Shown here: positions 41,747 to 51,765 of the stretch, piece by piece
Position numbering within the stretch: the first letter of the stretch is position 1
Layout of the letters: each line of letters begins with the position of its first letter
Source: Companilactobacillus hulinensis
GTDB lineage: Bacteria; Bacillota; Bacilli; Lactobacillales; Lactobacillaceae
Direction: 5' to 3'
Assembly (NCBI RefSeq): GCF_003946555.1
Contig: NZ_RHOO01000001.1
Span: 186,001 to 250,000, forward strand
Length of the DNA stretch: 64,000 nt
Translations under genes and position numbers: made by a program
Notes under the pieces: generated by a model
Database searches by the model: none
Told to the model about the DNA's origin: nothing
What the model saw: the letters and a program-made list of their open reading frames with translations, nothing else

Positions 41747-41796
41747 AGAGTGAAAGAAACTGGGAGATTTTGGTTTCTGTAACTCGTTTCAAATAG
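41744..41796 (+). repeat. Shortened copy of the smpB-type structured repeat
   Basis: TAGAGAGTG at the left and AACTCGTTTCAAATAG at the right match the ends of the 120-base units after smpB, including unit 2's GGAGATTTTG-like inner part, while the middle stem is missing. GAAACT and GGTTTC still pair. Its left end is the glmM stop codon. Confidence 0.6.
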
Positions 41797-41817
41797 CTTA
41801 ATCAAACTAACCAAATC

Positions 41818-41852
41818 ATGGGTCAGAGTAGAAATACTCTGGCCCATTTTTT
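41818..41852 (+). terminator. Terminator of the cdaA-cdaR-glmM operon
   Basis: ATGGGTCAGAGTA (41818-41830) pairs with TACTCTGGCCCAT (41835-41847) around GAAA, followed by T-run. Confidence 0.85.
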
Positions 41853-41869
41853 GTACAATCTGTATAGGC

Positions 41870-42040
41870 TATACCAATATTGGTACAGTCCAACTATACC
41901 GATTATAAAATATTATCTAAAAATCAAAATAAAAACGTTGACAAAATTCAAAGATATTAGTATTCTAGGCATTGTTCCCATACGGGATAACTAGTCTATG
42001 AGACTAGACCAATTAAAAACAATATACTAGACCAATTATA
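41870..42040. promoter_or_regulatory. Cluster of NagR/DasR-type operator sites upstream of glmS
   Basis: TACCAATATTGGTA (41874-41887) is a perfect palindrome; TTGGTACAGTCCAA (41880-41893) resembles the GntR-family consensus TTGGTATAGACCAA; ACTATACCGATTA follows near 41893-41905; and ACTAGACCAATTA occurs twice (42003-42015, 42028-42040) in the leader. Such sites bind amino-sugar-sensing GntR/HutC regulators. They flank the glmS promoter on both sides. Confidence 0.55.
41938..41966 (+). promoter_or_regulatory. glmS promoter
   Basis: TTGACA (41938-41943) and TATTCT (41961-41966) are spaced by 17 bases. The leader of about 85 bases contains a small hairpin CTAGTC/GACTAG and two repeated operator-like half sites. 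No glmS ribozyme core is seen. Confidence 0.75.
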
Positions 42041-42057
42041 ATTGAGAGGTTTTAAAG

Positions 42058-43869
42058 ATGTGTGGAATTGTTGGAGTTGTCGGTAATGAAGAGACAACAG
42101 ATATTTTATTAAATGGATTAGAGAAACTTGAGTATCGTGGTTACGATTCTGCAGGTATCTATGTTAACAATCAAAAGGGTAAAGATTTCCTAATTAAAGA
42201 AGTTGGAAAAATAAGTGAGCTGGAAAAAGCAGTTACACCTGATGTTCAAGGATTAACAGGTATTGGACATACAAGATGGGCAACTCATGGACCCGCAACA
42301 ATCGATAATGCTCACCCACATTTTTCATCAGATAATAGATTTTATTTGGTACACAATGGTGTGATCACAAATTATAACGAACTAAAACAAGAATATTTAA
42401 AAGATGTTAAGTTTAAGAGTCAAACAGATACTGAAGTTGCTGTTCAATTGGTTTCTCATTTTGCCAATGAAGGCATGAAGGCCGAACAAGCATTCAGAAA
42501 AGCACTTACTTTGATTCAAGGTTCATATGCGTTTGCAATGGTTGACAAAGAAGAGCCAGATAAGATTTTTGTTGCTAAGAACAAGAGTCCTTTACTTATT
42601 GGACTTGGTGATGGATTCAATGTTATTTGTTCAGATGCTATGGCAATGCTTGATCGTACACACGAATTCGTTGAGATCCATGACGGAGAAGTTGTTATTC
42701 TTGAAAAGAATAGTGTTTCCATCAGCAAGATCGATGGCACACCAGTAAAAAGAGATTCATATACTGTAAATATTGATATGAATGATATTTCAAAGGGTAC
42801 TTACGAACATTACATGCTCAAAGAAGTTGATGAACAACCAAGTGTTATGCGTCGTATTTCCAAGAACTATATCGAAGAAGACGGAAGCATCAATGTTGCC
42901 CCTGAAATTCTTAAAGAAATGAATAAGGCTGACAGAATTTATATTGTTGCTGCTGGTACAAGTTATCATGCTGGATTAGTTGGTAAGAATATCTTTGAAA
43001 CTTTAGCTGATGTTCCGGTTGATGCTGAATTAGGTAGCGAATTTGGTTATCACATGCCAAAACTTTCAAAACATCCTTTCTTCATCTTCTTATCACAAAG
43101 TGGTGAAACGGCTGATAGTCGTCAAGTACTCGTAAAAATCAATGAAATGAAATTACCAAGTTTGACAATGACTAATGTTCCTAATTCAACACTTTCACGT
43201 GAAGCAACATACACGATGGAATTATTAGCAGGACCAGAAATTGCCGTTGCTTCTACAAAGGCATACACAGCACAAATTGCTGTTGAGGCTGTACTTGCTA
43301 AAGCATTAGGTGAATTAAAAGGTGTTAAAGCTGCTAAGGATTTGGATTTAAAAGGTCAATTAGCAATTGCCGCAAATGGTATTCAAACGATTGTCGATGA
43401 GAAAGAACGTATCAAGAAAATGACAGCTGATTATTTAACTGATCAAGATCATGCCTTTTATATCGGTCGTGGAATTGATTACGCATTATCGCTTGAAGCA
43501 GCACTGAAGTTGAAAGAGATTTCATATATTCATGCTGAAGGATTTGCCGCTGGTGAATTGAAACACGGAACGATTGCCTTGATTGAAAAGGGTACACCAG
43601 TATTTGCTTATATTAACGATGGTGTGGGTGCTAGCCATACTCGTGGAAATATCCAAGAGGTTGAAGCACGTGGTGCTCACGTAATGGTGATTGCTAACGA
43701 GAAGTATGCACAACCTGGTGATCAGATTATCATTCCTGAAATCGATGAGATGATTTCTCCAATCGTTAGTGTCGTACCTGCACAATTAATTGCTTACTAC
43801 GCAAGTCTTGCTCGTGGCAATGACGTTGATAAACCTCGTAACCTTGCCAAAAGTGTCACAGTAGAGTAG
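42058..43869 (+). CDS. glmS: Glutamine-fructose-6-phosphate aminotransferase
   Basis: The 603-residue enzyme makes glucosamine 6-phosphate from fructose 6-phosphate and glutamine. Cys2 of MCGIVGVVG is the glutaminase nucleophile; GHTRWATHG and the two SIS domains (AAGTSYHAG, SQSGETADS, ASTKAYTAQ) follow, and the C-terminus ends AKSVTVE. Strong GAGAGG precedes the ATG. It lies just after cdaA-cdaR-glmM but has its own promoter and operator cluster. Confidence 0.97.
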   Translation: MCGIVGVVGNEETTDILLNGLEKLEYRGYDSAGIYVNNQKGKDFLIKEVGKISELEKAVTPDVQGLTGIGHTRWATHGPATIDNAHPHFSSDNRFYLVHNGVITNYNELKQEYLKDVKFKSQTDTEVAVQLVSHFANEGMKAEQAFRKALTLIQGSYAFAMVDKEEPDKIFVAKNKSPLLIGLGDGFNVICSDAMAMLDRTHEFVEIHDGEVVILEKNSVSISKIDGTPVKRDSYTVNIDMNDISKGTYEHYMLKEVDEQPSVMRRISKNYIEEDGSINVAPEILKEMNKADRIYIVAAGTSYHAGLVGKNIFETLADVPVDAELGSEFGYHMPKLSKHPFFIFLSQSGETADSRQVLVKINEMKLPSLTMTNVPNSTLSREATYTMELLAGPEIAVASTKAYTAQIAVEAVLAKALGELKGVKAAKDLDLKGQLAIAANGIQTIVDEKERIKKMTADYLTDQDHAFYIGRGIDYALSLEAALKLKEISYIHAEGFAAGELKHGTIALIEKGTPVFAYINDGVGASHTRGNIQEVEARGAHVMVIANEKYAQPGDQIIIPEIDEMISPIVSVVPAQLIAYYASLARGNDVDKPRNLAKSVTVE

Positions 43870-43893
43870 TGTACACAATAGTTATTAAAAATG

Positions 43894-43927
43894 ATGGTCT
43901 CTATATTTTATAGAGGCTATTTTTTGT
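43894..43927 (+). terminator. Terminator of glmS
   Basis: GTCTCTATA (43897-43905) pairs with TATAGAGGC (43909-43917), followed by T-run. Confidence 0.75.
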
Positions 43928-44025
43928 TTTCCGCTATCGTAACCTGTAACTATTCTTGCGTGTTAATTATCTAGGTGGCAACAAAACATTTAATAACAAT
44001 CTTATAAGTAGTGGTGATTTTCTTA

Positions 44026-45627
44026 ATGAATGGTAAAAAGCTAAATCTATTTTCAACCGTGATGTTTGGTCTAAGTGCCATCATCGGTTCTGGTTGGATG
44101 TTTGGATCTAGTCAAGCAGCCAAAATTGCAGGTCCTGCGGCTATTATTGCATGGATTCTTGGGGCAGTATTGGTTGCTATGATTGCAATGGTATACGTTG
44201 AAATAGGAACGATGTTTCCTGAGGATGGAGCGATGAGTCGCTTCACTATGTATACTCATGGATCTTTTCTAGGGCATATTGCTTCTTGGGCCAATTGGCT
44301 CTCGTTATTAGCGATTCTTCCTATTGAAGCCGTTGCATCTACACAATATATGAGTACCTGGCCTTGGAAATGGGCGCAGTGGACTCATGGGTTTATGTCG
44401 CATGGCGAATTATCGGCACAAGGATTGATGATGGCAACATTGTTGATTTTTGTATTTACGTTAATAAATTATTGGTCAGTTACGATTATGGCCAAATTCA
44501 ATAATCTTATTTCTGTGTTCAAATTAGTCGTGCCACTAGTAACAATGGTGGTATTACTGACAGCACATTTTGATATGTCAAATATGGGTACAACAGTTAG
44601 TGAGTTCATGCCAAACGGGACTTCTTCAATCTTCATTGCTATTGGAAGTGCCGGAATTATTTACTCCTATGTTGCATTTCAAACTGTGATCAATTTGGGT
44701 AACGATATCCATAAGCCTGCTGTTAATATTCGCAGAGGGATAATCTTGTCACTTTTGATCAGTGCTATTATCTATATTTCTTTACAGGTTGTTTTTGTCG
44801 TTTCTTTACCAAAGTCGGTTATTAATGGTGGTTGGAGTAATATTAGTTTTAATTCACCATTCGCTGATCTGGCGATATTGTTAAATGTTTATTGGTTATC
44901 GACTTTGATTTATTTTACGGCGTTTATTTCGCCAGTTGGAAGTGGAATTGCCTTTTCTGCTTCAGCAAGTAAGTCATTGTCGTCAATGCCAAAAAATAAG
45001 CATTTACCAAAATTTCTAAGTAATTCAAATAATAAGTACAATACTCCGCGTGTTGCTTTAATGGTTGATTTTATAGTTAGTTTTCTGCTGATCATGATGT
45101 TCAAAAATTGGGCGTTACTGTCACGTGTTGTTGCAGCTTCGACCTTGATTTCACTTTTAACGGGTCCAGTTGTTGCGGGAAGTTTACGTAAAATGGGTCC
45201 TGACTTTAAGAGACCAACTAAAATACGTGGGATGAAGTGGCTTGCACCAGTAGTTTTTGATTTGATAAGTTTGGCGATTTATTGGTCAATGTTTCCAACG
45301 ACGGTTCAAGTTATTGTGATCATCATTGTTGGTCTGCCAATTTATTTGATCTATGATTATAAGCGAGGATTTCGCGAGTTTAAACAAAAAATCTACGCTA
45401 GTTTATGGATGATTGTTCACTTAGTAGGATTGTCAGTGATCTCATGGTTGGGTAGTTCTGATTTTGGTGGTTTAAATATGATCAAGTATCCGATGGATTT
45501 TCTTGTTATAATTATTTTTTCAACAATAGTATATTTCTGGGCGGTCAATTCTTCGTATTACTCAGGTTATTTTGATGATGCGAAGAAGTTGAATGCCAAA
45601 GTTAACTGGGATGATAAAGATGCATAA
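44026..45627 (+). CDS. APC-family amino acid permease
   Basis: The 533-residue membrane protein has about 13 hydrophobic segments. It begins FSTVMFGLSAIIGSGWMFGSSQAAKIAGPAA, the APC superfamily substrate-site pattern with a GSGW variant of the usual GxGI/L. A WP-rich extracellular loop (TWPWKWAQWTH) is notable. Amino acid or polyamine uptake is probable; specificity is unknown. The ATG at 44026 is taken over the upstream GTG pair because GGTG lies at a workable distance. It overlaps the VanZ-like gene. Confidence 0.87.
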   Translation: MNGKKLNLFSTVMFGLSAIIGSGWMFGSSQAAKIAGPAAIIAWILGAVLVAMIAMVYVEIGTMFPEDGAMSRFTMYTHGSFLGHIASWANWLSLLAILPIEAVASTQYMSTWPWKWAQWTHGFMSHGELSAQGLMMATLLIFVFTLINYWSVTIMAKFNNLISVFKLVVPLVTMVVLLTAHFDMSNMGTTVSEFMPNGTSSIFIAIGSAGIIYSYVAFQTVINLGNDIHKPAVNIRRGIILSLLISAIIYISLQVVFVVSLPKSVINGGWSNISFNSPFADLAILLNVYWLSTLIYFTAFISPVGSGIAFSASASKSLSSMPKNKHLPKFLSNSNNKYNTPRVALMVDFIVSFLLIMMFKNWALLSRVVAASTLISLLTGPVVAGSLRKMGPDFKRPTKIRGMKWLAPVVFDLISLAIYWSMFPTTVQVIVIIIVGLPIYLIYDYKRGFREFKQKIYASLWMIVHLVGLSVISWLGSSDFGGLNMIKYPMDFLVIIIFSTIVYFWAVNSSYYSGYFDDAKKLNAKVNWDDKDA

Positions 45628-46147
45628 TAAAGTAAAAGCAAAACAAAAGTGGTTCTGGGGTGCGGTCATTGTGATCGAACTTATTCTTTTCTATAGTTCA
45701 TCAATGACCTATAAGGAACAAACGTCAGTGCCATTTCTCGAAAGAGTTTTAGGTACTTCAAATAAACCTTTTTATAATACATTGAGTAAGATAAGTTTCA
45801 ACTACGGTGGAAAGACTCAATCGATTGAAAATGATGGTTATTTTCATTTTATTGAGTTCTTTATTCGCAAGGGTGCCCATTTTGGTATTTATTTTCTGTT
45901 AGGATTATTCTTGTGTCTAGCGGTATATAAGTATTTCAGTAAAAATAGATTCTTGATGATGTTGATACCATGGTTGGCAACAACTGGATTGGCAGCATTT
46001 GATGAATTTCATCAAGGATTGACTGGCGGAAGAACTCCCTCGGTTACTGATGTTATTTTGGATAGCGTCGGTGCATTAACTGGAATTTTGATTTTGATGC
46101 TGGTACTTTGGATAATTGAACTTCATCATAAAAAAGACGAGTTGTAA
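45620..46147 (+). CDS. VanZ-family membrane protein
   Basis: The 175-residue protein has about four membrane segments and the VanZ pattern RKGAHFGIYFLLG plus DEFHQGLTGGRTPSVTDVILDS. VanZ proteins affect glycopeptide susceptibility by an unclear mechanism and are common as stand-alone membrane proteins. Several ATGs are possible (45593, 45611, 45620); the last has GGGA eight bases before it. It overlaps the end of the permease gene by eight bases. Confidence 0.85.
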   Translation: MHNKVKAKQKWFWGAVIVIELILFYSSSMTYKEQTSVPFLERVLGTSNKPFYNTLSKISFNYGGKTQSIENDGYFHFIEFFIRKGAHFGIYFLLGLFLCLAVYKYFSKNRFLMMLIPWLATTGLAAFDEFHQGLTGGRTPSVTDVILDSVGALTGILILMLVLWIIELHHKKDEL

Positions 46148-46149
46148 TT

Positions 46150-46195
46150 AATAAGGCATGATATTTTAAAAATAAAATATCATGCCTTATTCTTT
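46150..46195 (+). terminator. Long-stem terminator after the VanZ-like gene
   Basis: A 19-base perfect stem pairs 46150-46168 with 46173-46191 around AAAA, followed by a short T-rich tail. Confidence 0.8.
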
Positions 46196-46289
46196 TGCCA
46201 TAAATGATAAATATCTGGCTAGGGTTTGAAAATAGTTATCGTTTATAAATTTATGGCTCAAAATTTTTTTATTGATTGGGGTAGTATTT

Positions 46290-49200
46290 ATGGAAACAAG
46301 AAAATTCAAAATATCCAGAAGTAGTAAACAATTATTAATTGCTGCCAGTGCTGTTGTCACGATGGGCATTGGAACGACATTAAAACACGAGTTGGTCGTT
46401 AAAGCTGACACAACAAGTGATACTAGTACAACGGTATCTGATAGTACCGCTACTTCTACTCCTAATACAAAATCAATAGATCCATCAACACCAACGAGCA
46501 CTAGTTCTAGTGACACTTCGAATACTTCTACATTAACGGTTACTAAAGTAGCTACACCACTAATAACTCCAGTTGCACAATCAGTACCAGTGGCAGAGAC
46601 TGTCACTCCTGCAACATCTACTGTTTCCAGTAGTACAGTTCCAGCAACTAGTGCTACTGAAACGCCAAGCACAGCTTCCACACAAGTTTCCACGCAGAGT
46701 ACTCAAACGCCAGCTACAACGGCTCCTACAACCACAGCACCGGCAACTACGACACCTGCTACAACAGGAGCAACAGCTACGACAAGTGGTGCAATCGCAT
46801 CAACCGCAAATGACTTCTTGTGGAATACAGATGATACTAATTTAACGGCAACTGTAACCGGCATTAATGGTACTTATACATCGGTAGTTATTCCTTCAAC
46901 TGTTAATTTGAATAGTAAGGATTATGATGTTACGGCAATCGGTGATAATGCCTTTGTTGGTAATAATTCCATAACCAGTGTAACAATCAATAATGGCGTC
47001 AAGACTATTGGTAATGGTGCTTTTGCATATATTAATAATTTATCATCAGTAGATTTATCTAATAATACGACACTTACAACAATCGGCGATGATGCATTCA
47101 CGTCATCAAAGGTTACTAGCGTTGATTTGCCAAGTTCTGTTACTTCTATTGGTGACGATGCGTTTGCATATAATTCTGATTTAAGCTCAGTCAATCTGGG
47201 CAGTAATTTGACGTCCATTGGTAAGGAGGCATTCGCTTCTGATAGTAAGTTAACTACTATAAGTTTACCAAGTACTTTACAGACTATTGGGGATGCTGCT
47301 TTTACGAGTGACACAGGAATTACAAGCATTGATTTTGGAACTGATAGTAAGTTAACTAGCATTGGCAATAGCGCTTTTGCGTACAATGTTGCACTCCAAG
47401 ACCTGACGATACCAGATTCAGTTGTAACCATCGGTGATAACGCATTTGTATCCAATGTTGATTTGAAATCAGTTGAATTAGGTAGTGGATTGACTTCGAT
47501 TGGTGATGGAGCCTTCTTGTATGATGGTGATTTAACCAATTTGGATTTGTCTCACGCAACTGATTTGAACACCATTGGAACTGGAGCGTTTGAATATGAT
47601 GGTGTCACAGGTGAATTGAACTTCCCCGATTCTGTTAGTTCAATTGGGAATCTTGCATTCACCGGTGATAAAGTTGATGGAGTCACTTTTGGTAGCGGAT
47701 TGAAGACTATCGGTAATAATGCTTTTGCATTCAATCACATTTCTGATTCTGTGGAGATTCCAGCGGCGACGACTAGCATTGGTGCTCAATCATTCTTGGG
47801 TAATCAAATTGAATCGATCAAATTGAATGGTTCCAATACAAATGTTCAAGATTCTGCATTCAAATATAATCGAATTGTGGATGTAAGTGCTCCACAGTTT
47901 ACTATTTCGGGAATGCCCGCTTCAAATCAAACAACTACAATATTTACAGATACAACACATGACAGTATTTCAGATTTATTTAATTTGCAGGCAGATGGAT
48001 TCACTGAACAGAATCTTAACGTTAGCAATCTGACTAACGGCGTAACTTATGCATATACAGATGGAACGGGAAAATTCAACATTCCAACTGGAACTAATTC
48101 GTTCACATTTGATTGGAATATGACGAATGGATATAACGGTCAATACACCGTGGTTCTTAATAATCCAGATATCAAAGCGGTCGGTTCACAGATTGTTGCA
48201 GGATCTGATTGGACTCCACAAGATAATTTGGTAAGTGCACAGTTACAGAATGGCACTACTTTACAACTTTCTGATTTGAAGGTTGCTGTTAAGGATCAGG
48301 ATGGTAATGCTGTGGATACCGTTAATACTACAAAGCCAGGCCAATATACTGTTACTTATAGTTATGGGAATGACAGTACTTCGGTAGTGGTTTCAGTGCT
48401 CAAAGTTGATGGAACTTATGAGATTGTTGGTTCATCTTCGAATGATTACAATGGTGAGAATCAGACACCAGATATTTCTAACTATGCAGTGTCATTATCA
48501 GATGGTACAAGTTACAAACTTCAAAGTGGTGATATTGCAATTGACGGTACCGATTCTAAAGATGCTGGATCATATAAGGTTGTTTTGACGCAGCAAGGTA
48601 TTGATAACCTTGATAAATTAAGTCAAAGCGATATTTATAATTGGGTTAGTGGAGATAGTATTGCAACATACACGATCAATAAGGCTAATGTAACAATCAA
48701 GGTCAACGATGCTTCAAAGATTGCTGGACAGCCAGATCCCGTATTGACCGCAACAGTAAGTGGACCAACTGGTTTAAATGAAAGTGATTTACAGTATACT
48801 GTTGAACGAGTTGCTGGAGATACTGTTGGAATTTATCCGGTAAGTATTAGTTATAACGCCAATCCAAATTACAACGTAACGGTATCAGATGGAACTTTTG
48901 AAATTTTGCCAGCAACGTTAACATTGACAGGTAGCGATTATACGATGCATGTTGGGGATGCAACTCCAACGACAGCTGACTTCCAGGCAACTGCAACTGA
49001 TGATAATGATCAGCCAATAACTGTAATGGTTGACTTGAGTAAGGTCGACTTGAGCAAAGCTGGAGATTATGGTGTTGTTTTAAGTACAGCTGATGGTCAA
49101 AGCAAGACGGTTACTTTGCATGTTTTGGCTAATGCCACTACACCGACAACACCAGTGACACCACCAACCACACCGACAAAGCCGGTAACACCACCAACGA

Positions 49201-49880
49201 CGCCAACAAAGCCAGTGACACCACCAACCACACCGACAAAGCCAGTGACACCACCAACCACACCGACAAAGCCAGTAACACCACCAACGACACCAACGAA
49301 ACCAGTGACACCACCAACTACACCAACGAAGCCATTGACACCACCAACCACACCGACAAAGCCGGTAACACCACCAACTACGCCAACAAAGCCGGTAACA
49401 CCGCCAACTACACCAACAACACCAGTGACACCACCAAGTAAGCCAACAATTCCAGATACACCAGTTGAACCTGATGAACCGGGTACTCCAGAGGTGATTG
49501 TAAAACCAACTGATAATTCTAAGAAACCAAGTACAGTGGCAACTACAACAAAACCAGTTGTTCCAGTTACTCACGGAAAAGCTGAGGCTCCGACTAACTC
49601 GTCTGTTGTTGGAACAAAGACAAATAATGTTGCTGAACCTTTAACATACAAATCACCAGTATCAAGCAATTCAATTACTTCTAAAGATGTTGTGGTACTT
49701 TCTGGAAATAAACAGGTTGTTTTGCCAGTAGTTTCAAAAAATACTTCACAAGGTTATCCAGCACAAACAGGCAGATTTCCACAAACAAGTTCCACAAATG
49801 GAAGATCAACTTCAATCGTTGGCATCGTTATAGCGGTATTAGGATTACTTGGAATTGACATCAAAAGAAGGAAGGCATAA
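46290..49880 (+). CDS. LRR-containing cell-surface protein with MBG domain and variant sorting motif
   Basis: This 1196-residue protein has a signal peptide (residues 1-42, ending VVKA), a Thr/Ser-rich stretch (about 43-175), BspA-type leucine-rich repeats (about 200-540, with repeated SIGDDAF and TIGNGAF), bacterial Ig-like and MBG domains (about 600-900), then a tandem Pro-Thr repeat (49141-49440). The C-terminus has FPQTS, a hydrophobic segment and KRRKA, the layout of a sortase substrate with a non-standard LPxTG. BspA-type LRR proteins often bind host or matrix ligands. The ATG at 46290 follows GGGG. Adhesion is inference. Confidence 0.88.
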   Translation: METRKFKISRSSKQLLIAASAVVTMGIGTTLKHELVVKADTTSDTSTTVSDSTATSTPNTKSIDPSTPTSTSSSDTSNTSTLTVTKVATPLITPVAQSVPVAETVTPATSTVSSSTVPATSATETPSTASTQVSTQSTQTPATTAPTTTAPATTTPATTGATATTSGAIASTANDFLWNTDDTNLTATVTGINGTYTSVVIPSTVNLNSKDYDVTAIGDNAFVGNNSITSVTINNGVKTIGNGAFAYINNLSSVDLSNNTTLTTIGDDAFTSSKVTSVDLPSSVTSIGDDAFAYNSDLSSVNLGSNLTSIGKEAFASDSKLTTISLPSTLQTIGDAAFTSDTGITSIDFGTDSKLTSIGNSAFAYNVALQDLTIPDSVVTIGDNAFVSNVDLKSVELGSGLTSIGDGAFLYDGDLTNLDLSHATDLNTIGTGAFEYDGVTGELNFPDSVSSIGNLAFTGDKVDGVTFGSGLKTIGNNAFAFNHISDSVEIPAATTSIGAQSFLGNQIESIKLNGSNTNVQDSAFKYNRIVDVSAPQFTISGMPASNQTTTIFTDTTHDSISDLFNLQADGFTEQNLNVSNLTNGVTYAYTDGTGKFNIPTGTNSFTFDWNMTNGYNGQYTVVLNNPDIKAVGSQIVAGSDWTPQDNLVSAQLQNGTTLQLSDLKVAVKDQDGNAVDTVNTTKPGQYTVTYSYGNDSTSVVVSVLKVDGTYEIVGSSSNDYNGENQTPDISNYAVSLSDGTSYKLQSGDIAIDGTDSKDAGSYKVVLTQQGIDNLDKLSQSDIYNWVSGDSIATYTINKANVTIKVNDASKIAGQPDPVLTATVSGPTGLNESDLQYTVERVAGDTVGIYPVSISYNANPNYNVTVSDGTFEILPATLTLTGSDYTMHVGDATPTTADFQATATDDNDQPITVMVDLSKVDLSKAGDYGVVLSTADGQSKTVTLHVLANATTPTTPVTPPTTPTKPVTPPTTPTKPVTPPTTPTKPVTPPTTPTKPVTPPTTPTKPVTPPTTPTKPLTPPTTPTKPVTPPTTPTKPVTPPTTPTTPVTPPSKPTIPDTPVEPDEPGTPEVIVKPTDNSKKPSTVATTTKPVVPVTHGKAEAPTNSSVVGTKTNNVAEPLTYKSPVSSNSITSKDVVVLSGNKQVVLPVVSKNTSQGYPAQTGRFPQTSSTNGRSTSIVGIVIAVLGLLGIDIKRRKA
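49141..49440 (+). repeat. Ten tandem 30-base repeats coding for a Pro-Thr spacer
   Basis: Ten units of the type CACCGACAAAGCCAGTGACA-CCACCAACCA encode [10 protein letters not shown] variants inside the LRR protein. Units differ mostly at third codon positions. The stretch probably spans the cell wall; unit number is expected to vary between strains. Confidence 0.92.
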
Positions 49881-49913
49881 TCGTCTAACGGTCAGTTAAT
49901 TAAGTGATAGGCG

Positions 49914-49942
49914 TTGAAATGACGGGCATAGTTTGATATTAT
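49914..49942 (+). promoter_or_regulatory. yebC promoter
   Basis: TTGAAA (49914-49919) and TATTAT (49937-49942) are spaced by 17 bases. Confidence 0.6.
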
Positions 49943-49983
49943 ATTACCTGGTTTATAATTATTGACGAAAGAAGGAAGCAGAA

Positions 49984-50715
49984 ATGTCAGGACACTCAAA
50001 ATGGCATAACATCCAGGGTAGAAAAAACGCCCAAGATTCTAAACGTGGAAAAATTTTCCAAAAACTATCACGTGAATTATTTATGGCAGCAAAAGCGGGT
50101 GGTGCTGATCCGGACAGTAACGCTGCTCTTCGTTTAATAGTAGATAAAGCTCGTGCAGCTAACATGCCTAAAGATAATATCAAGCGTGCCTTAGATAAGG
50201 CCGAAGGTGGCAGTGAGGAACATTATGATGAGGTTACATACGAAGGCTATGCTCCGGGTGGAGTTGCAGTTTTAGTTGAAGCTTTGACAGATAACAAGAA
50301 CAGAACAGCCTCTGCCGTACGTGTTGCGTTTACTCGTAACGGAGGTAGCATGGGTTCTAGTGGTTCAGTTGCTTACATGTTTGACCGTAAAGGCTATATC
50401 GTGCTTGATCGTGAAAAGAACACACAAGATGAAGATGAAGTTCTTTTGGACATCATGGATCTTGGTGCAGATGATCTACAAACTTCAGATGAAGCATATG
50501 AAATCTATACAGATGCAAAAGACTTCGCTGCAGTTCGTGATGGTTTGATTGAAAAGGGATATGAATTAGCTAACTCAGAGTTAACTATGATTCCTCAAAA
50601 TACAACACCAGTTCCAGAAGAAAAACAAGAACAATTTGAACACATGATCGATCAACTTGAAGACGATGATGATGTTTCAGAAGTATATACAGCCGCTGCT
50701 GAAGACGACGAATAA
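49984..50715 (+). CDS. yebC: YebC/PmpR-family protein
   Basis: The 243-residue protein begins with the invariant [22 protein letters not shown]-like N-terminus and has [14 protein letters not shown] and [12 protein letters not shown]. Family members act as DNA-binding regulators or, by recent work, as translation factors easing ribosome stalling; which applies here is unknown. The ATG follows GAAGGAAG. It precedes the comG operon, a common arrangement in lactobacilli, but a terminator separates the two. Confidence 0.94.
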   Translation: MSGHSKWHNIQGRKNAQDSKRGKIFQKLSRELFMAAKAGGADPDSNAALRLIVDKARAANMPKDNIKRALDKAEGGSEEHYDEVTYEGYAPGGVAVLVEALTDNKNRTASAVRVAFTRNGGSMGSSGSVAYMFDRKGYIVLDREKNTQDEDEVLLDIMDLGADDLQTSDEAYEIYTDAKDFAAVRDGLIEKGYELANSELTMIPQNTTPVPEEKQEQFEHMIDQLEDDDDVSEVYTAAAEDDE

Positions 50716-50728
50716 TAAGTAATTTGTG

Positions 50729-50766
50729 AAAGATCGTAAACTTTTAAGTTTATGGTCTTTTTTTTT
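50729..50766 (+). terminator. Terminator of yebC
   Basis: AAAGATCGTAAAC (50729-50741) pairs with GTTTATGGTCTTT (50748-50760) with one or two wobble pairs, followed by T-run. Confidence 0.8.
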
Positions 50767-50796
50767 CGTAATTTTTTGTATAAGGAGGGGATAAAC

Positions 50797-51765
50797 ATGA
50801 GTGCGGAAACAATGGCACTTAACTTATTGAACAATGCATGTAGTAATACAATATCTGACATTTATTTCTTCCCACAAATAGATGGATATTCTATCGAAGG
50901 CAGAAACAATGATGGTTGTTACCCAATTGCTAAATATGAACTTGAAGAAACTTTAGCAATCATCAATTTTTTGAAATTTAATGGAGGATTGGATGTTTCT
51001 GAAAGACGACGTTCGCAAAAAGGTTCGTTCAGTTTTTCATTTGGTCATTTTGATATACACATTCGAATTTCTTCAGTTGGAGATTTTAGGAATCGTGAAT
51101 CAGTAGTAATTCGTTTGATTTTTCCGCAAGAAATGTGTGGTCAGATAAACGACAGGATCATTGGCGATTTGCTTCCGATTGCTAGGGTTAAGGGCATGAT
51201 GATATTTGCTGGACCAATGGGTTCTGGGAAAACATCGCTGATGTACGCATTGGGAAGAGAAATGGTTGAAAATAAAAAAGTTATGTGTATCGAAGATCCG
51301 ATTGAAATATATGAGGAAAAATTTCTGCAATTGCAAGTTAATGAGGATGCCGGAATGGACTATGAAGAATTGGTTAAAACTAGTTTACGACAACGTCCAG
51401 ATGTCTTAATAATTGGAGAGATACGTGACAGTAAAACTGCTAAACAGGCAGTACAAGCAGCATTGTGCGGATACACCGTTATGACGACTATTCATGGTAA
51501 GTCCAAATATTCAGTTATTCAAAGATTGAAGCAATTTGGAGTAGATGATTTTGAAATAACTAATTCCGTTAATCTAATATCATATCAACGTTTGATTCTG
51601 ACCAAGAATAGAATGGAGCTATTTGTTGATACGATAACTAATGCAGAAATTAAGAAATTTATTTCTGATGGTGAAATGGATAATAATTGGTCGAATTTAT
51701 TGGAGAATAACTATCGAAATGGCTATATTGATGAAGATATTTACCAAGAACATCTTTTCGGATAA
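50797..51765 (+). CDS. comGA: Competence ATPase ComGA
   Basis: The 322-residue secretion ATPase powers assembly of the competence pseudopilus. Walker A is GPMGSGKTS at 139-147, followed by CIEDPIE, RQRPDVLIIGEIRD and a TTIHGK segment. Its N-terminal domain is short, typical of lactobacilli. AGGAGGGG lies six bases before the ATG at 50797. It begins the seven-gene comG operon and overlaps comGB. Confidence 0.94.
   Translation: MSAETMALNLLNNACSNTISDIYFFPQIDGYSIEGRNNDGCYPIAKYELEETLAIINFLKFNGGLDVSERRRSQKGSFSFSFGHFDIHIRISSVGDFRNRESVVIRLIFPQEMCGQINDRIIGDLLPIARVKGMMIFAGPMGSGKTSLMYALGREMVENKKVMCIEDPIEIYEEKFLQLQVNEDAGMDYEELVKTSLRQRPDVLIIGEIRDSKTAKQAVQAALCGYTVMTTIHGKSKYSVIQRLKQFGVDDFEITNSVNLISYQRLILTKNRMELFVDTITNAEIKKFISDGEMDNNWSNLLENNYRNGYIDEDIYQEHLFG

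Noticed and set aside
41973-42057. glmS ribozyme in the glmS leader
   Set aside because: The leader is only about 85 bases and lacks the conserved ribozyme core; operator-like repeats occupy it.
46187-46693. 168-residue minus-strand ORF rich in Val and Thr
   Set aside because: It is the complement of the low-complexity Thr/Ser stretch of the LRR surface protein.
49080-49574. Minus-strand ORFs with Gly/Val or Trp/Cys repeats, and possible CRISPR-like repeats
   Set aside because: They mirror the ten in-frame 30-base repeats of the surface protein; there are no unique spacers, so it is not CRISPR.
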